64,000 nt of DNA from a virus: IMG/VR virus record IMGVR_UViG_3300008259_000347, positions 1-64,000 of that record; one strand, written 5' to 3'. The notes under the pieces were generated by a model. The model had not been told where the DNA came from. It was given only the letters and a program-made list of their open reading frames with translations, and searched no databases. A program made the position numbers and the translations under genes. Shown here one piece after another: positions 16,273 through 27,200 of this stretch. Within the stretch, counting starts at the first letter, position 1; each line of letters starts with the position of its first letter.

Positions 16273-16512
16273 ATGACAAATTTTGTTAAAGAACTTAAAC
16301 AAGGAGCAACCACTGCCTCTGAAAAAATATCTAAAACTGTTTCAGACATAATGACAAAAAATGGAGGATCTGCTACAGGTCCTGCATTAGATCAATTAAA
16401 AAAAGCAGTCATAGGAGGAATTCCTACTTTTGATCCTGCCAGTTTGGGTATACCGGGATTAGACGCAGTAGAGAAAAGGCCAACTAGGACCTATTATTTT
16501 AAAATCTGCTAA
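16273..16512 (+). CDS. Hub-associated baseplate protein, N-terminal fragment (frame broken)
   Basis: 79 codons ending at a stop just after a TTTTAAAA run (16497-16504). The next frame reads on without a stop as YLKSANGAPAEKLIQTAYGAYNFYM into the 16568 reading frame, which has no ribosome site of its own. Removing one T of the run restores one 777-residue frame (2334 bases from 16273 to 18607). This is therefore read as the N-terminus of the following gene. Single-base insertion, real or technical, is the simplest explanation. Confidence 0.6.
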   Translation: MTNFVKELKQGATTASEKISKTVSDIMTKNGGSATGPALDQLKKAVIGGIPTFDPASLGIPGLDAVEKRPTRTYYFKIC

Positions 16513-16567
16513 CGGAGCCCCAGCAGAAAAATTAATTCAAACAGCGTACGGTGCTTATAATTTCTAT

Positions 16568-18607
16568 ATGGATAATTTTAAGATGACCACGATAATGGGG
16601 CTTAATGAAACAACAGGAGTTACTAATGCTACCACTGTTTCTTTTTCTGTTATCGAACCATACAGTATGGGATTATTCTTTCAGGCTTTACAGATAGGAG
16701 CATACCAAGCAGGTCATGCCAATTATACTCAAGTGCCATTATTACTAACTTTAGAATGGAAAGGCTGGACTGATTTAAACAAAGAAGTGCCATTAGTGAT
16801 AAGACAGATTCCTATCAAATTAAGAGAATTAGGAATGCAGGTAACTGGTAAAGGGTGTACGTATACTGTAGATGGATATCCTTGGAACGAACAGGCTTTA
16901 TCAAAAACATATAATGAAGTAAAAACAGACATCGGCATAGAGTGCGACAAAGGCGGTCCTTACACTATACAAAATTTACTGCAAAGAGGCCAAAATAGTT
17001 TACAAGCAGTTTTGAATCGCAGATTACAAGAAGCAAAAAAAGGCGGCCGCGTCGATGTTCCAGATGAAATGTTGATAGTGTTCCCTACAGATTTAACATC
17101 TGATCCTAGTAGCACATCCCTTACAGGCAATGAACTAAACGAACGTGGCGCTACATCGTCCCCTAGCTCAGCAGGAGCTTCTGCTTTTTATAATAAATTA
17201 GGAGTCACTGCCGGCGCGAACTCTACAAAAGTTCAAGGAGTAGATAATGGTACAGTTAATCTTATTGGACAAGCTCTTTTAGGGTTCAACGAAAAAATAA
17301 AAGGAGAATCTCCATTTGCCAAAGATGCAGACAGTTACGATAAAGAAAAAGGCATTGTAAAAATTGGATCAATTGAAATTGATTTGAATAACTCTAAGTT
17401 TCATTTTACTCAAGGTGCGTTAATTAGTGATATTATTGTTCAAGTTATATTAAACAGTGATTATGGTAGAAATGCGTTGAATCAAGCACAGCTTACTCCA
17501 GATGGACAGATAGTGTGGTTCAGAGTCGAAACTCAAGTTTATAATATTCCACAAGAGGATGGTAAAACAGGCACTAAACCAAAATGTATAGTATTCAGAG
17601 TAGTGCCTTATAAAGTTGACAGTTCAAGATTTATGCCTGTTAATTCTAAAAAACCAGGATTAGATAAATTAAAAACTCAAGCTTTAAAACAATATGATTA
17701 TATCTATACAGGAAAAAATACTGAAATTTTAAATTTTAATATTGATTTCCAAGCAGGATTTTATACAGCTATGTTTGCCGATAAAGGACAAAATTCTGAA
17801 GGCGAACGTATTAAAGAAAACACAGGTCAAGCAGCAGAGGAAGACAATAGAATTAGAACTCCAGGCAGCGCAAACAGCGGAGGAGTTGGAATTTTCCTAC
17901 CAACAGTGAGAGGCACTTCGGCAGGATTACCTCAAAATCCAACACAGATCAGGTATGACAAAACAGAATCAAAAACAGCCAAACAAGGCGGAGCATCTGC
18001 TTTTGATGATCCGGCCACAGTTGTAGCAAGGCAGTTCCAAGATGTTATAACTAATCAAGCTGATATGATTAATTTAGAGCTTGAAATTTTAGGAGACCCT
18101 TACTATATTACTGATAGTGGTATGGGAAATTATAGTGCTAAGGAAGTTCAGGGCTATGATAACATTACTGGAGATGGATCTGTAAATTATCAAAATGGCG
18201 AAGTTGTTGTAGCAGTTAATTTTAGAACTCCTATAGATATAGATTTACAAAAAGGAATGTATTCTTTTGGAGATACTAGACCAGTAGCACAATTCAGCGG
18301 ACTGTTTAGAGTGATAAGCGTTGACAATACTATCAATACAAATAAATTTACACAAGTGTTGCAGCTGGTAAGATTGCCTGGTCAAGAAGAAAAACTAGAG
18401 GAGAAATCTGCTGTATCAATAGCTAACAATGAAAGTAGTGGGTACACGGCTCAGTCACAAGCTCAAAGAAGTCCTGCTGCTCAATCGGTTAATAATTCAA
18501 GTAGTAGCTATTATGGTAGTACTACTAATCAAACAAACAATATTAATACTTCACCACCAAATCCTGGATTACCGGGAATAGTAAACACCGGAGGAAGATT
18601 CGCATAA
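16568..18607 (+). CDS. Large hub-associated baseplate protein (main part of a split gene)
   Basis: 679 codons from the first ATG after the frame break; coding evidence begins at about 16500. Segments such as SVIEPYSMGLFFQALQIGAY, PLLLTLEWKGW, then IVWFRVETQVYNIP and LELEILGDPYYITDSGMG, look like a baseplate hub/spike platform protein. The C-terminal 60 residues are Ser/Asn/Gln-rich and unstructured. It lies between gp53 and gp5. It may fill the gp27-like role (spike platform), but I cannot show homology. Ends overlapping the gp5 start (ATAATGG). Confidence 0.6.
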   Translation: MDNFKMTTIMGLNETTGVTNATTVSFSVIEPYSMGLFFQALQIGAYQAGHANYTQVPLLLTLEWKGWTDLNKEVPLVIRQIPIKLRELGMQVTGKGCTYTVDGYPWNEQALSKTYNEVKTDIGIECDKGGPYTIQNLLQRGQNSLQAVLNRRLQEAKKGGRVDVPDEMLIVFPTDLTSDPSSTSLTGNELNERGATSSPSSAGASAFYNKLGVTAGANSTKVQGVDNGTVNLIGQALLGFNEKIKGESPFAKDADSYDKEKGIVKIGSIEIDLNNSKFHFTQGALISDIIVQVILNSDYGRNALNQAQLTPDGQIVWFRVETQVYNIPQEDGKTGTKPKCIVFRVVPYKVDSSRFMPVNSKKPGLDKLKTQALKQYDYIYTGKNTEILNFNIDFQAGFYTAMFADKGQNSEGERIKENTGQAAEEDNRIRTPGSANSGGVGIFLPTVRGTSAGLPQNPTQIRYDKTESKTAKQGGASAFDDPATVVARQFQDVITNQADMINLELEILGDPYYITDSGMGNYSAKEVQGYDNITGDGSVNYQNGEVVVAVNFRTPIDIDLQKGMYSFGDTRPVAQFSGLFRVISVDNTINTNKFTQVLQLVRLPGQEEKLEEKSAVSIANNESSGYTAQSQAQRSPAAQSVNNSSSSYYGSTTNQTNNINTSPPNPGLPGIVNTGGRFA

Positions 18608-20289
18608 TGGCTATTGAAACAAGACCGCAGTCAGGCAGTACACCCGTTGATCCGGGTCCGTTTTTAGCAAAAGTTGTTAGCCATTTAGACCCTACTTATA
18701 TGGGTTGTTTGGAAGTTCAAGTTATGCGTGAAGTAGGAGGCGATGTTAACAGTGATGGACAGTTGACCACTGTGAAATATCTTAACCCTTTTTATGGAGT
18801 AACTGGCGCGGAGCATGTTACTGACACAGACGATTATAATAATACACAAAAAAGTTATGGAATGTGGTTTGTTCCTCCCGACCCAGGCAGCTTAGTTGTA
18901 GTAATTTTTATTGGAGGTGATCCTCGTAAAGGTTACTGGATTGGTTGTGTACAAGACGAAGGCATGAATTTTATGGTGCCAGGTATTGCTGCCACAGAGT
19001 ATGTAGTAAGTGACACTAAAACAGATGATAGCGAGCGTGTTCCAGTAGCAGAATATAATAAAGTAGCTAATCAAAATACACAAGATCCTACAAAGCGCAC
19101 AAAGCCACAGCACCCTATTACAGAATTTTTAATTAAACAAGGTTTAATACTTGACGACACACGAGGCATTACAACTAGTTCAGCTAGGCGTGAAGTACCA
19201 AGTGCTGTATTTGGAATTAGCACACCTGGACCAGTAGATAAAAACGGAAAAAGAGGTAAAATAGGCAAAGCCGAACACTTAGTCGATGGTGCGTTTGTAA
19301 GCAGACTAGGCGGCTCTACTTTTGTCATGGACGATGGCAATGACAAATTCATACGTAAAACTCCTGCTAGCGATGGCCCACCAGAATATAGTAATTTGCT
19401 CAACGGCGAGACAGACGGCGACAATACTATTCCGCACAATGAATGTATTAGATTTAGAACACGTACCGGCCATCAAATTTTGTTACACAACTCTGAAGAC
19501 TTGATGTACATTGGAAATAGTAAAGGAACTGCGTGGATAGAGTTAACTAGCGATGGCAAGATTGACATTTTTGCCGAGGATAGTATTAGTGTACACACTA
19601 AGCAAGATCTTAACTTTTTTGCTGACAGAGACATAAATTTAGAATGTGTGAGAAATATGAATATCAAAGTCGGTAGTGAATTACATACTCACGTAATGAT
19701 GGATCAAATTTTAATTGTAGACGGCAAGCAAAAAATTCATGTAAAACAGGAAGTAGATAAAACTTATGAACTGTCATATAAACATCATGTGAAAAAAGAT
19801 GTTGAAAAACTATATGATGAAAATCATAAAGTAACAGTACTTAAAGATACAGATTTTAATACCACAGGCCATAATTGGTTTACGGCAGGAAAAACCACTG
19901 AAATCAAGAGCGGTGGTAATCATATTGAAACGGCAGCACTGATACACATGAACGGTCCTTCTGCTTCCGAAGCAGCTAAGGCAGCAGAAGCAGAACTTCC
20001 TCAGAGATTGAAACTTCATACGTTACCTGATCAAGACGAACTGCCGTTAGTACCTTCTATTATGCGTCGAATTATCACACATGAGCCTTATCCACATCAC
20101 GAAAACCTCGACCCTCTTAAAGTTAAACCTGAGCAAACTGATAGAGATATTGAAGGCAGATATGAAGATACTGACGAAGAACAGCTTAAAGATCAAGCAG
20201 AATTTTCAGTAACTATGCTTACACCTGCTAGCAGTTGGAAAACGTATAGTGCTGCTGTGGACCCATTTAGAAAGCTTCAGAGTGACTAA
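18607..20289 (+). CDS. gp5: Baseplate central spike protein gp5 (without lysozyme domain)
   Basis: 560 residues. N-terminal OB-fold-type region (FLAKVVSHLDPTYMGCLEVQV through VVVIFIGGDPRKGYWIG, residues about 15-125), and a C-terminal beta-helix needle region (about 300-470) rich in alternating hydrophobic and charged residues and valine repeats. T4 gp5 has a lysozyme domain between the two; none of its motifs are visible here, as in other marine T4-like phages. Spike tip proteins pierce the outer membrane. Starts on the previous stop (TAATGG). Confidence 0.85.
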   Translation: MAIETRPQSGSTPVDPGPFLAKVVSHLDPTYMGCLEVQVMREVGGDVNSDGQLTTVKYLNPFYGVTGAEHVTDTDDYNNTQKSYGMWFVPPDPGSLVVVIFIGGDPRKGYWIGCVQDEGMNFMVPGIAATEYVVSDTKTDDSERVPVAEYNKVANQNTQDPTKRTKPQHPITEFLIKQGLILDDTRGITTSSARREVPSAVFGISTPGPVDKNGKRGKIGKAEHLVDGAFVSRLGGSTFVMDDGNDKFIRKTPASDGPPEYSNLLNGETDGDNTIPHNECIRFRTRTGHQILLHNSEDLMYIGNSKGTAWIELTSDGKIDIFAEDSISVHTKQDLNFFADRDINLECVRNMNIKVGSELHTHVMMDQILIVDGKQKIHVKQEVDKTYELSYKHHVKKDVEKLYDENHKVTVLKDTDFNTTGHNWFTAGKTTEIKSGGNHIETAALIHMNGPSASEAAKAAEAELPQRLKLHTLPDQDELPLVPSIMRRIITHEPYPHHENLDPLKVKPEQTDRDIEGRYEDTDEEQLKDQAEFSVTMLTPASSWKTYSAAVDPFRKLQSD

Positions 20290-20300
20290 TAAATAATACT

Positions 20301-20741
20301 ATGAGTTCAAGTTCACGTCTTTATGATAAAATTGTTCTGAGGGGAGACCTAACAGGACAACAAATACCTGGCACTAAAACTTACAAAGGTTTTAGCACTA
20401 TTAGTCCTGACGCTAACAGTTTTGCTTTGTATGATTTGCCTTTGATTAAGCAGGATATTTTAAATCATTTTCATATAAGACAGGGCGAACGTTTAGAAAA
20501 TCCAGAATTCGGAACTATTATCTGGGATTGTTTATTCGAACCTTTAACAGAAGAAGTGAAATCACTTATTCAACAAAATGTAGAATCGATCGTGAACTAC
20601 GATCCACGAGTAATTCCCGATCAAATAGTTGTTACTAGTTACGAAAGCGGCATTCAAATTGAATGTAGACTAACATATCTTCCATACAATATCAGCGAAA
20701 CACTTCAACTTAGATTCGATCAAGCTAACTCCATTTATTAA
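20301..20741 (+). CDS. gp25: Baseplate wedge protein gp25
   Basis: 146 residues (T4 gp25 is 132). Contains IKQDILNHFHIRQGERLENPEFG then IIWDCLFEPL, the canonical gp25/GPW family motif shared with type VI secretion TssE. Located next to gp6 as expected for wedge genes. The ATG follows ATAATACT, with no clear Shine-Dalgarno. Confidence 0.95.
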   Translation: MSSSSRLYDKIVLRGDLTGQQIPGTKTYKGFSTISPDANSFALYDLPLIKQDILNHFHIRQGERLENPEFGTIIWDCLFEPLTEEVKSLIQQNVESIVNYDPRVIPDQIVVTSYESGIQIECRLTYLPYNISETLQLRFDQANSIY

Positions 20742-20765
20742 TTAACTACGCACATTTCAAAATAC

Positions 20766-20773
20766 GCTAAATA
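20766..20773 (+). promoter_or_regulatory. Candidate late promoter box GCTAAATA
   Basis: GCTAAATA ends 21 bases before the gp6 ATG at 20795, within a 53-bp non-coding gap. Confidence 0.5.
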
Positions 20774-20794
20774 TTGTATAATTGGGAATAGCGT

Positions 20795-23700
20795 ATGTCA
20801 GCAACTGATAGACAAAATAGATTACTAGTAGCCGAAGACTGGAAAAGAATTTACCAGACTTTCCGTAACGCAGACTTTCAAAGCTATGATTTTGAAAATC
20901 TTCGTAGGGTGATGATTAATTACATCAGAGAAAATTATCCAGAAGATTTTAATGATTATATTGAAAGTTCTGAGTACCTTGCTCTCATCGACTTGATAGC
21001 TTTTCTAGGTCAAAGCATTAGTTTCCGTACAGATCTTAATGCTAGAGATAACTTCTTAGAACTAGCCGAACGTAGAGAAAGTGTACTGCGTCTTGCTAGA
21101 TTATTAAGTTACAATCCAAAAAGAAACATTACCGGATCAGGACTATTAAAATTTAGTAGCGTAAGTACTACTCAAACAGTTATAGACTCTAATGGCCGCA
21201 ATCTTTCCGGACAAAATATTTTATGGAACGATCCAGCAAATGCTAACTGGTATGATCAATTCATTAAAGTAGTAAATGCTGCGCTGCCAGCTAGTAGACA
21301 GTTTGGTAATCCAGACGACAAAAATACTATCTACGGCATTCCTACCGAACAATACAGATTCCAAAGTGCTAATACAGATGCTCCAGTTTATACATTTCAA
21401 AAAGCAGTCGATGGTAGAACTATGCCTTTTGAAATTGTGTCTACAATTTTTAGAAATTCGCAAGACATTTACGAAGAGCCGCCTGCTGTAGGTAATAGAT
21501 TGGCCTTTATTTTTAGAAATGATGGCAAGGGCAATGCTAGTGTTAATACAGGATTTTTTCTACATTTTAGACAGGGAATTTTAAGTCAAGGAACGTTTGA
21601 TATTACACAGCCCAGTACTAGTGAAAGTATTGATATTGATGCTGTTAATATTAATAATTCAGATATCTGGTTATACAGATTAGATCAAAACGGATTAGAA
21701 ACAGAATATTGGCAACAGGTTCCAAGTTTAGAAGGCAACAATATCATCTATAACAGTCTTAAAAAATCTATTAAAAACATTTACAGTGTGATTACTAGAG
21801 CAGGCGACAGAGTGAGTTTATTATTCAGCGATGGAACATTTGGTAATATACCAAGAGGAACCTTTAGGGTTTACTATAGAACAAGTACAGGGATAAGCTA
21901 TACAATTAATCCACGAGATATTAGAAATATCAGTATTGCTATTCCTTATATTAGTAATAACGCACAAGTAGAAACTCTAACTATTAATTTAAGTTTACAA
22001 TCTAGTGTTGATAATAGTTCAGAAGCAGAAAGTAACGATAGTATTAAATCAAGAGCTCCATCTACTTATTATACACAAAATAGAATGATTACTGCTGAAG
22101 ATTACAACATCAGTCCTCTCAGTGTTAACCAACAAGTTATTAAGATTAAAGCAGTTAATAGAAGTGCCAGCGGTATTAGTAGATATTTTGATTTAGTAGA
22201 TCCTACTGGAAAATATAGTAAGACTAATTTGTTTGCTGACGACGGAATTCTTTATAAAGAAGAATTCACAGATAGTTTTAAATTCAATTATCAAAATAGA
22301 ACAGATATTGAAGCAGTAATTTACAATCAAGTTATTGAAGCACTTAAATCTGCTACTCTTAGAGATTTTTATTATAGTAACTTTACTACCGTTGTAACTG
22401 ATTCTTTATCTGTAGCATGGTATCGAAGAACAGTGGACACTAATCTATGTACAGGTTATATTAGTGATATTAGAGATTCTAGTATTGCTTATGACACTGA
22501 TCCAACTCCTTATAAATTAGGAACTTTTACTAGTACTGCTCTTAGATTTATGACACCAGGTGCCTTGGTAGAATTTAGACCCCCTGAAGGATTTTATTTT
22601 GATAAAGCAGATGACAATAAACTTGTTCGAGGCACAGCCACAGTAAAAGATTCAGTGACCAGTTTGTGGTGTAAAGTAGTTGGTGTATCCGGTGACGGCA
22701 CCGCAGGCGGTGACGGTATTTTTGCCGACGGCACAGGGCCACTCAGCTTTAATGACATCGTACCACAGGGTGCTATAATCTATCAAATTATTCCTGCTTG
22801 GAGAACAACTTTAGATAATAGCACAGTATCTACAATGATAGACTTAATTTTTGCTAATAAGCCTTTTGGGTTACGATACGATACACAAAGTCGAACATGG
22901 AAGATTGTGTTTGAAGTTAACTTGAGTATCAATAGCAGATTTAGTCTAGGTAAGCAAGGCGACAACAGTAATCAACAATTAGATGCTAGTTGGCTGTTAT
23001 TGTTTACTACTGATACTGAATTTTATACTGTAAAATCTAGACTTTTACGTTATATTTTTGAAAGTGCTAATCAAGTTAGATTCTATTTTGATGCTAGCGA
23101 TAAAATTTACGACACACGAAATAATACCACAGTTAAGGACAAAATTAGAATTTTAAATATCAATACTCAGCCTGATAACACTATTCCTTTTACCATAGAT
23201 AGAGACTGGGAAGTAAGTGAAGAATTTAAAGGTCTTGACGGTTATGTTGATACTAAAAAGATACAAGTTACTTTTAGTGACACTGATGACGACGGTGTAG
23301 TAGATAATCCGACTATATTTGAAGATCTAGTTGCTCCTAATGTTGCCCCTTCTAATAAAAAAATTGTGTTAGAAAAATATGAAATATCAACAGGACAAGA
23401 AGATTATCGTTGGATGAATAATAATCAAACAGTTATTTTCACATCATCTTTAGATTCTTTTCAAAACCTAGGAATAATTCCAGATGGCCAATATGTATAT
23501 GCTGAAGATGCGGATGCGGTTTTTAAATTTAGTCTAGCAAGTGCTACTTTTGAGTTGTCTACTGATTATAAAGTTTATGTAGGACGCTCTGGATTTAAAT
23601 TTCAGTACATTCATAATGCTGATTATGAATCAAGAATTGATCCAGGAATTACAAATTTAATAGACATTTATGTGCTCACTAAACAATACGATCAAAATTT

Positions 23701-24271
23701 TAGACAATGGCTTAATGGTTCGTTAGACACTGAACCATTGCCTCCAAGTCAGGACACATTGTTTAGTTTAATGAGTACAGAGTTGAATAAAATAAAGTCA
23801 ATCAGTGATGAGATAGTGTATCATCCAGTAAAGTACAAAATTCTATTTGGAGAAAAAGCTACTCAAGATGTACAGGCAACATTTAAAATTGTTAAAAATT
23901 CAGAATTAGTAATTAGTGACAATGATATTAAATCAAGTGCTGTATCTGCTATCAACGAATTCTTCAGTTTAGAAAACTGGGAATTTGGAGAAACTTTTTA
24001 TTTTACAGAATTAGCTACCTATGTAATGAATAGACTAGCACCATATGCTGTAAACTTTGTTATTGTTCCTAAGCAAACAGGTCTTTCTTTCGGAGCATTG
24101 TACGAAATTAAATGCGAAAAAGATCAAATTTTTGTAAACGGTGCTACCGTAAATGATTTAGAAGTTATCACAGCTATCACAGCAAGTAAGTTAAAAGCAA
24201 GTGGGGCTATTATAGCAAGTCGCACAGCAACAGGACAACAAATTATAACTAGCGCAGGAATTGAAGACTAA
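20795..24271 (+). CDS. gp6: Baseplate wedge protein gp6
   Basis: 1158 residues (T4 gp6 is 660; marine forms are longer). N-terminal LVAEDWKRIYQTFRNADFQSYDF then YLALIDLIAFLGQSISFRTDLNAR is diagnostic of gp6. The middle is beta-rich with repeated immunoglobulin-like stretches. The C-terminal LENWEFGETFYFTELATYVMN region fits the gp6/baseplate J-type end. gp6 dimers form the inner ring of wedges. Stop shares bases with the gp7 start. No frame interruption in 3.5 kb, unlike neighbours. Confidence 0.92.
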   Translation: MSATDRQNRLLVAEDWKRIYQTFRNADFQSYDFENLRRVMINYIRENYPEDFNDYIESSEYLALIDLIAFLGQSISFRTDLNARDNFLELAERRESVLRLARLLSYNPKRNITGSGLLKFSSVSTTQTVIDSNGRNLSGQNILWNDPANANWYDQFIKVVNAALPASRQFGNPDDKNTIYGIPTEQYRFQSANTDAPVYTFQKAVDGRTMPFEIVSTIFRNSQDIYEEPPAVGNRLAFIFRNDGKGNASVNTGFFLHFRQGILSQGTFDITQPSTSESIDIDAVNINNSDIWLYRLDQNGLETEYWQQVPSLEGNNIIYNSLKKSIKNIYSVITRAGDRVSLLFSDGTFGNIPRGTFRVYYRTSTGISYTINPRDIRNISIAIPYISNNAQVETLTINLSLQSSVDNSSEAESNDSIKSRAPSTYYTQNRMITAEDYNISPLSVNQQVIKIKAVNRSASGISRYFDLVDPTGKYSKTNLFADDGILYKEEFTDSFKFNYQNRTDIEAVIYNQVIEALKSATLRDFYYSNFTTVVTDSLSVAWYRRTVDTNLCTGYISDIRDSSIAYDTDPTPYKLGTFTSTALRFMTPGALVEFRPPEGFYFDKADDNKLVRGTATVKDSVTSLWCKVVGVSGDGTAGGDGIFADGTGPLSFNDIVPQGAIIYQIIPAWRTTLDNSTVSTMIDLIFANKPFGLRYDTQSRTWKIVFEVNLSINSRFSLGKQGDNSNQQLDASWLLLFTTDTEFYTVKSRLLRYIFESANQVRFYFDASDKIYDTRNNTTVKDKIRILNINTQPDNTIPFTIDRDWEVSEEFKGLDGYVDTKKIQVTFSDTDDDGVVDNPTIFEDLVAPNVAPSNKKIVLEKYEISTGQEDYRWMNNNQTVIFTSSLDSFQNLGIIPDGQYVYAEDADAVFKFSLASATFELSTDYKVYVGRSGFKFQYIHNADYESRIDPGITNLIDIYVLTKQYDQNFRQWLNGSLDTEPLPPSQDTLFSLMSTELNKIKSISDEIVYHPVKYKILFGEKATQDVQATFKIVKNSELVISDNDIKSSAVSAINEFFSLENWEFGETFYFTELATYVMNRLAPYAVNFVIVPKQTGLSFGALYEIKCEKDQIFVNGATVNDLEVITAITASKLKASGAIIASRTATGQQIITSAGIED

Positions 24272-27200
24272 TGGCAAATAACGATCAAGAAGAATCTGGA
24301 CTACCAATTGGCGGCAATGAGCCAAGAAAAACTGCTAATCTACTACCTAGATTTTATAGAACATCCAGTAATAAAAAATTTTTACAAGCCACGTTAGATC
24401 AACTAACACAGCCTGGAAAAGTTAAAAAATTAAATGGGTTTATTGGAAGACAAAATGCCAAAGCAGCCAAGTCTGACGACATTTATATCGCTGCCACTGA
24501 TAAAAATAGACAAGATTATCAGTTAGAACCTGCTGCGGTAATACAAGATAAATTTGAAAATGTTACCTTTTATAAAGACTATAATGATTTTATTAATCAA
24601 GTAAATGTGTTCGGAGGTGATGTTAAGAATCACGAAAGACTGAATAAACAAGAGTCTTATAGTTGGAATCCTCACGTTGATTGGGACAAGTTTGTTAATT
24701 TCCAAAATTATTATTGGTTAGCCTACGGTCCTGACGTTATTAAAGTATTCGGGCAACAGCTAGAAATTGAAAGCACATACACTGTTGATCTAGTTGACGA
24801 AGACGATAATTATGCGTTTTTATTCAGTCCAAACGGTTTAACAAGAAATCCAATCTTAAGATTATTCAGAGGGCAAACTTATAACTTTACTGTTAACAGC
24901 CCTGGTAATCCATTTAGTTTTAAGTTATCAAGAACAGGCAGCGACTTAGATAGATACACCAAAGGAGTCAGCGCATTTGCTGTTGAAGAAGGTGTTATAA
25001 CTTTTAAAGTTAGAAAAGATGCTCCTGATTTATTATACTATGTAAACGAAAAAGATCCTACTGCTGGCGGTGTTATACAAATATTAGACATTGAAGAAAA
25101 TACTTTTTTAGATTTACAAAAAGATATTTTAGGAAAAAAAGATTATACTTTAACATCGGGAATTAAGTTATCCAATGGCATGAAACTTAATTTTGAAGGC
25201 AATGTAAGTCCTGCTGAATATAAGGAAGGTAATTGGTATGTAGACGGAGTAGGTACAGGTATTACACTTATTCCTGAATCAGCATTGGAAATTATCAGTA
25301 CCTATACTGAAGAATCTGAATTACTGTTTGATGATACGGCATTTGATAAAGATCCGTTTAGCGTTGCTAGTGCGTATCCACGAGACAATGATTATATTGT
25401 CATGGCAAGAGGATCTAAAGATAGAAATCCTTGGAGTAGATATAATCGCTGGTTCCATGGGGATGTTATCAAAGTATCAGCAGAAGCTAATGGAAAAATT
25501 CCAGACACTGATCAAAGTCTAAGAGCAACTCGTCCTATTATAGAATTTGAAGCAAATTTAAAACTTTATAATTTTGGACATGTGGCTAAAAAAGATATTG
25601 ATTTAATAGATACATTTACTACAGATGTTTTTTCTACTATAGAAGGCACCGCAGGATATAATGTAGACGGTATTGATTTGGCTCCCAATATGCGAGTTTT
25701 ATTTACAGCAGATAAGGATAGACTAGTAAAAGATAAAATTTTTAAAGTGAATTTTGTCACAATTACTATACCGCAACGTCAAATTGAATTTGTTACAGAT
25801 TCAACAGTAAATCCAAATACAGACATTATAACTTTTGCTTCTGATCATTTTTTAAGCACAGGATCACAAGTCACATATCTGAATAATGGAAATGACAGTA
25901 TCAATGGATTAACCAATAGACAGCAGTATTATGTGTTTGTAGTCAGTGCTACACAGATTAAATTGTTTACTGATAGTAAATTAACAAAGCAAGTGGATTT
26001 ACTATCAAGAGGCACAGGAATCCATAAGTTTGAAGTTTTTTCAGGTCGTAGACGACAAATTAACTTAGTAGAAGAGCCAGATGCCGCACCTCTTCATTAT
26101 GAAACTGTATTAGTTAAACTAGGCAATACTTATAAAGGTAAGATGTATTGGTACAATGGTGCCGATTGGAAACTAGCTCAGACTAAAACAACAGTTAATC
26201 AGCCAATTCATTTTGACATATTTGATGTTGACGGTAACAGCTACGGCGATAACAGTGTGTATGATGGTTCCACTTTCAACGGTAATAAAATTTTTAGTTA
26301 TAAAACAGGAACCGGCGCAAATGATAAGGTATTAGGGTTTCCTTTAAGTTACAAAAATATTAATAATGTTGGGGATATTGTTTTTACCTTTGATTTACTA
26401 CAGGGATCTTTCAACTATAAAACTTTGACATCTTTACAATCTAAACGCACAGATATTGGATTCGTGAGAAAATTTTCTGGCTTAGACACATGGACTTATG
26501 AAAATGGATGGAAGAAGTCTGAAATTCTAAATCTACAACCAGTAGTAAGAGTTTTTAAAGAATCAGGATTAATAAACGATTTTCCTATAGATGTATATGA
26601 CAATACTGACGATCTAGCAGATCTGGAAGTAAGAGTATATGTAAACGAACGCAGATTAAATCGCGAAGAATATACCTTAGAAAGAGGTGTAGTAAGATTT
26701 ATAGTTGTACTAGACAATGATGTTGCCTTGACTGATATTGTTACCTTAAGATGTTTTGCCAAACAGCCAAAAAATGAAAATGGTTATTATGAATTACCTA
26801 TTTCTTTACAAAATAATCCGTTAAACAAAAACTTAGAAAGTTTTACCTTAGGTGAAGTTGTTGATCATGTAAATTCTATTGTTGATAATATCACGGACTT
26901 TAAAGGAGTATTTCCAGGTAACGGTAATTTAAGAGATTTAGGAAACCTTACTGCGTATGGATCAAGAGTAGTTCAGCACAGTAGCCCATTAAACTTGCCT
27001 CTTTATCATTTAACCAAAGCTGACATAAATGTAGTCAAATCAATTATACAAGCACAAGAAGACTATGCTACCTTTAAGAGAACTTTCTTAATTACATCTG
27101 GAACTACCGGTGTGGAAATGGACGCTCGTAGGCATGTTGATTTGATTCTTGAAACTATGTTAAAGGACAAGCCTAAAACATCCACTTATTATCTTTCTGA

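Noticed and set aside
16490-16520. Programmed frameshift in the 16273-18607 gene
   Set aside because: The shift needed is +1 with no known stimulating codon pair; a homopolymer indel is simpler.
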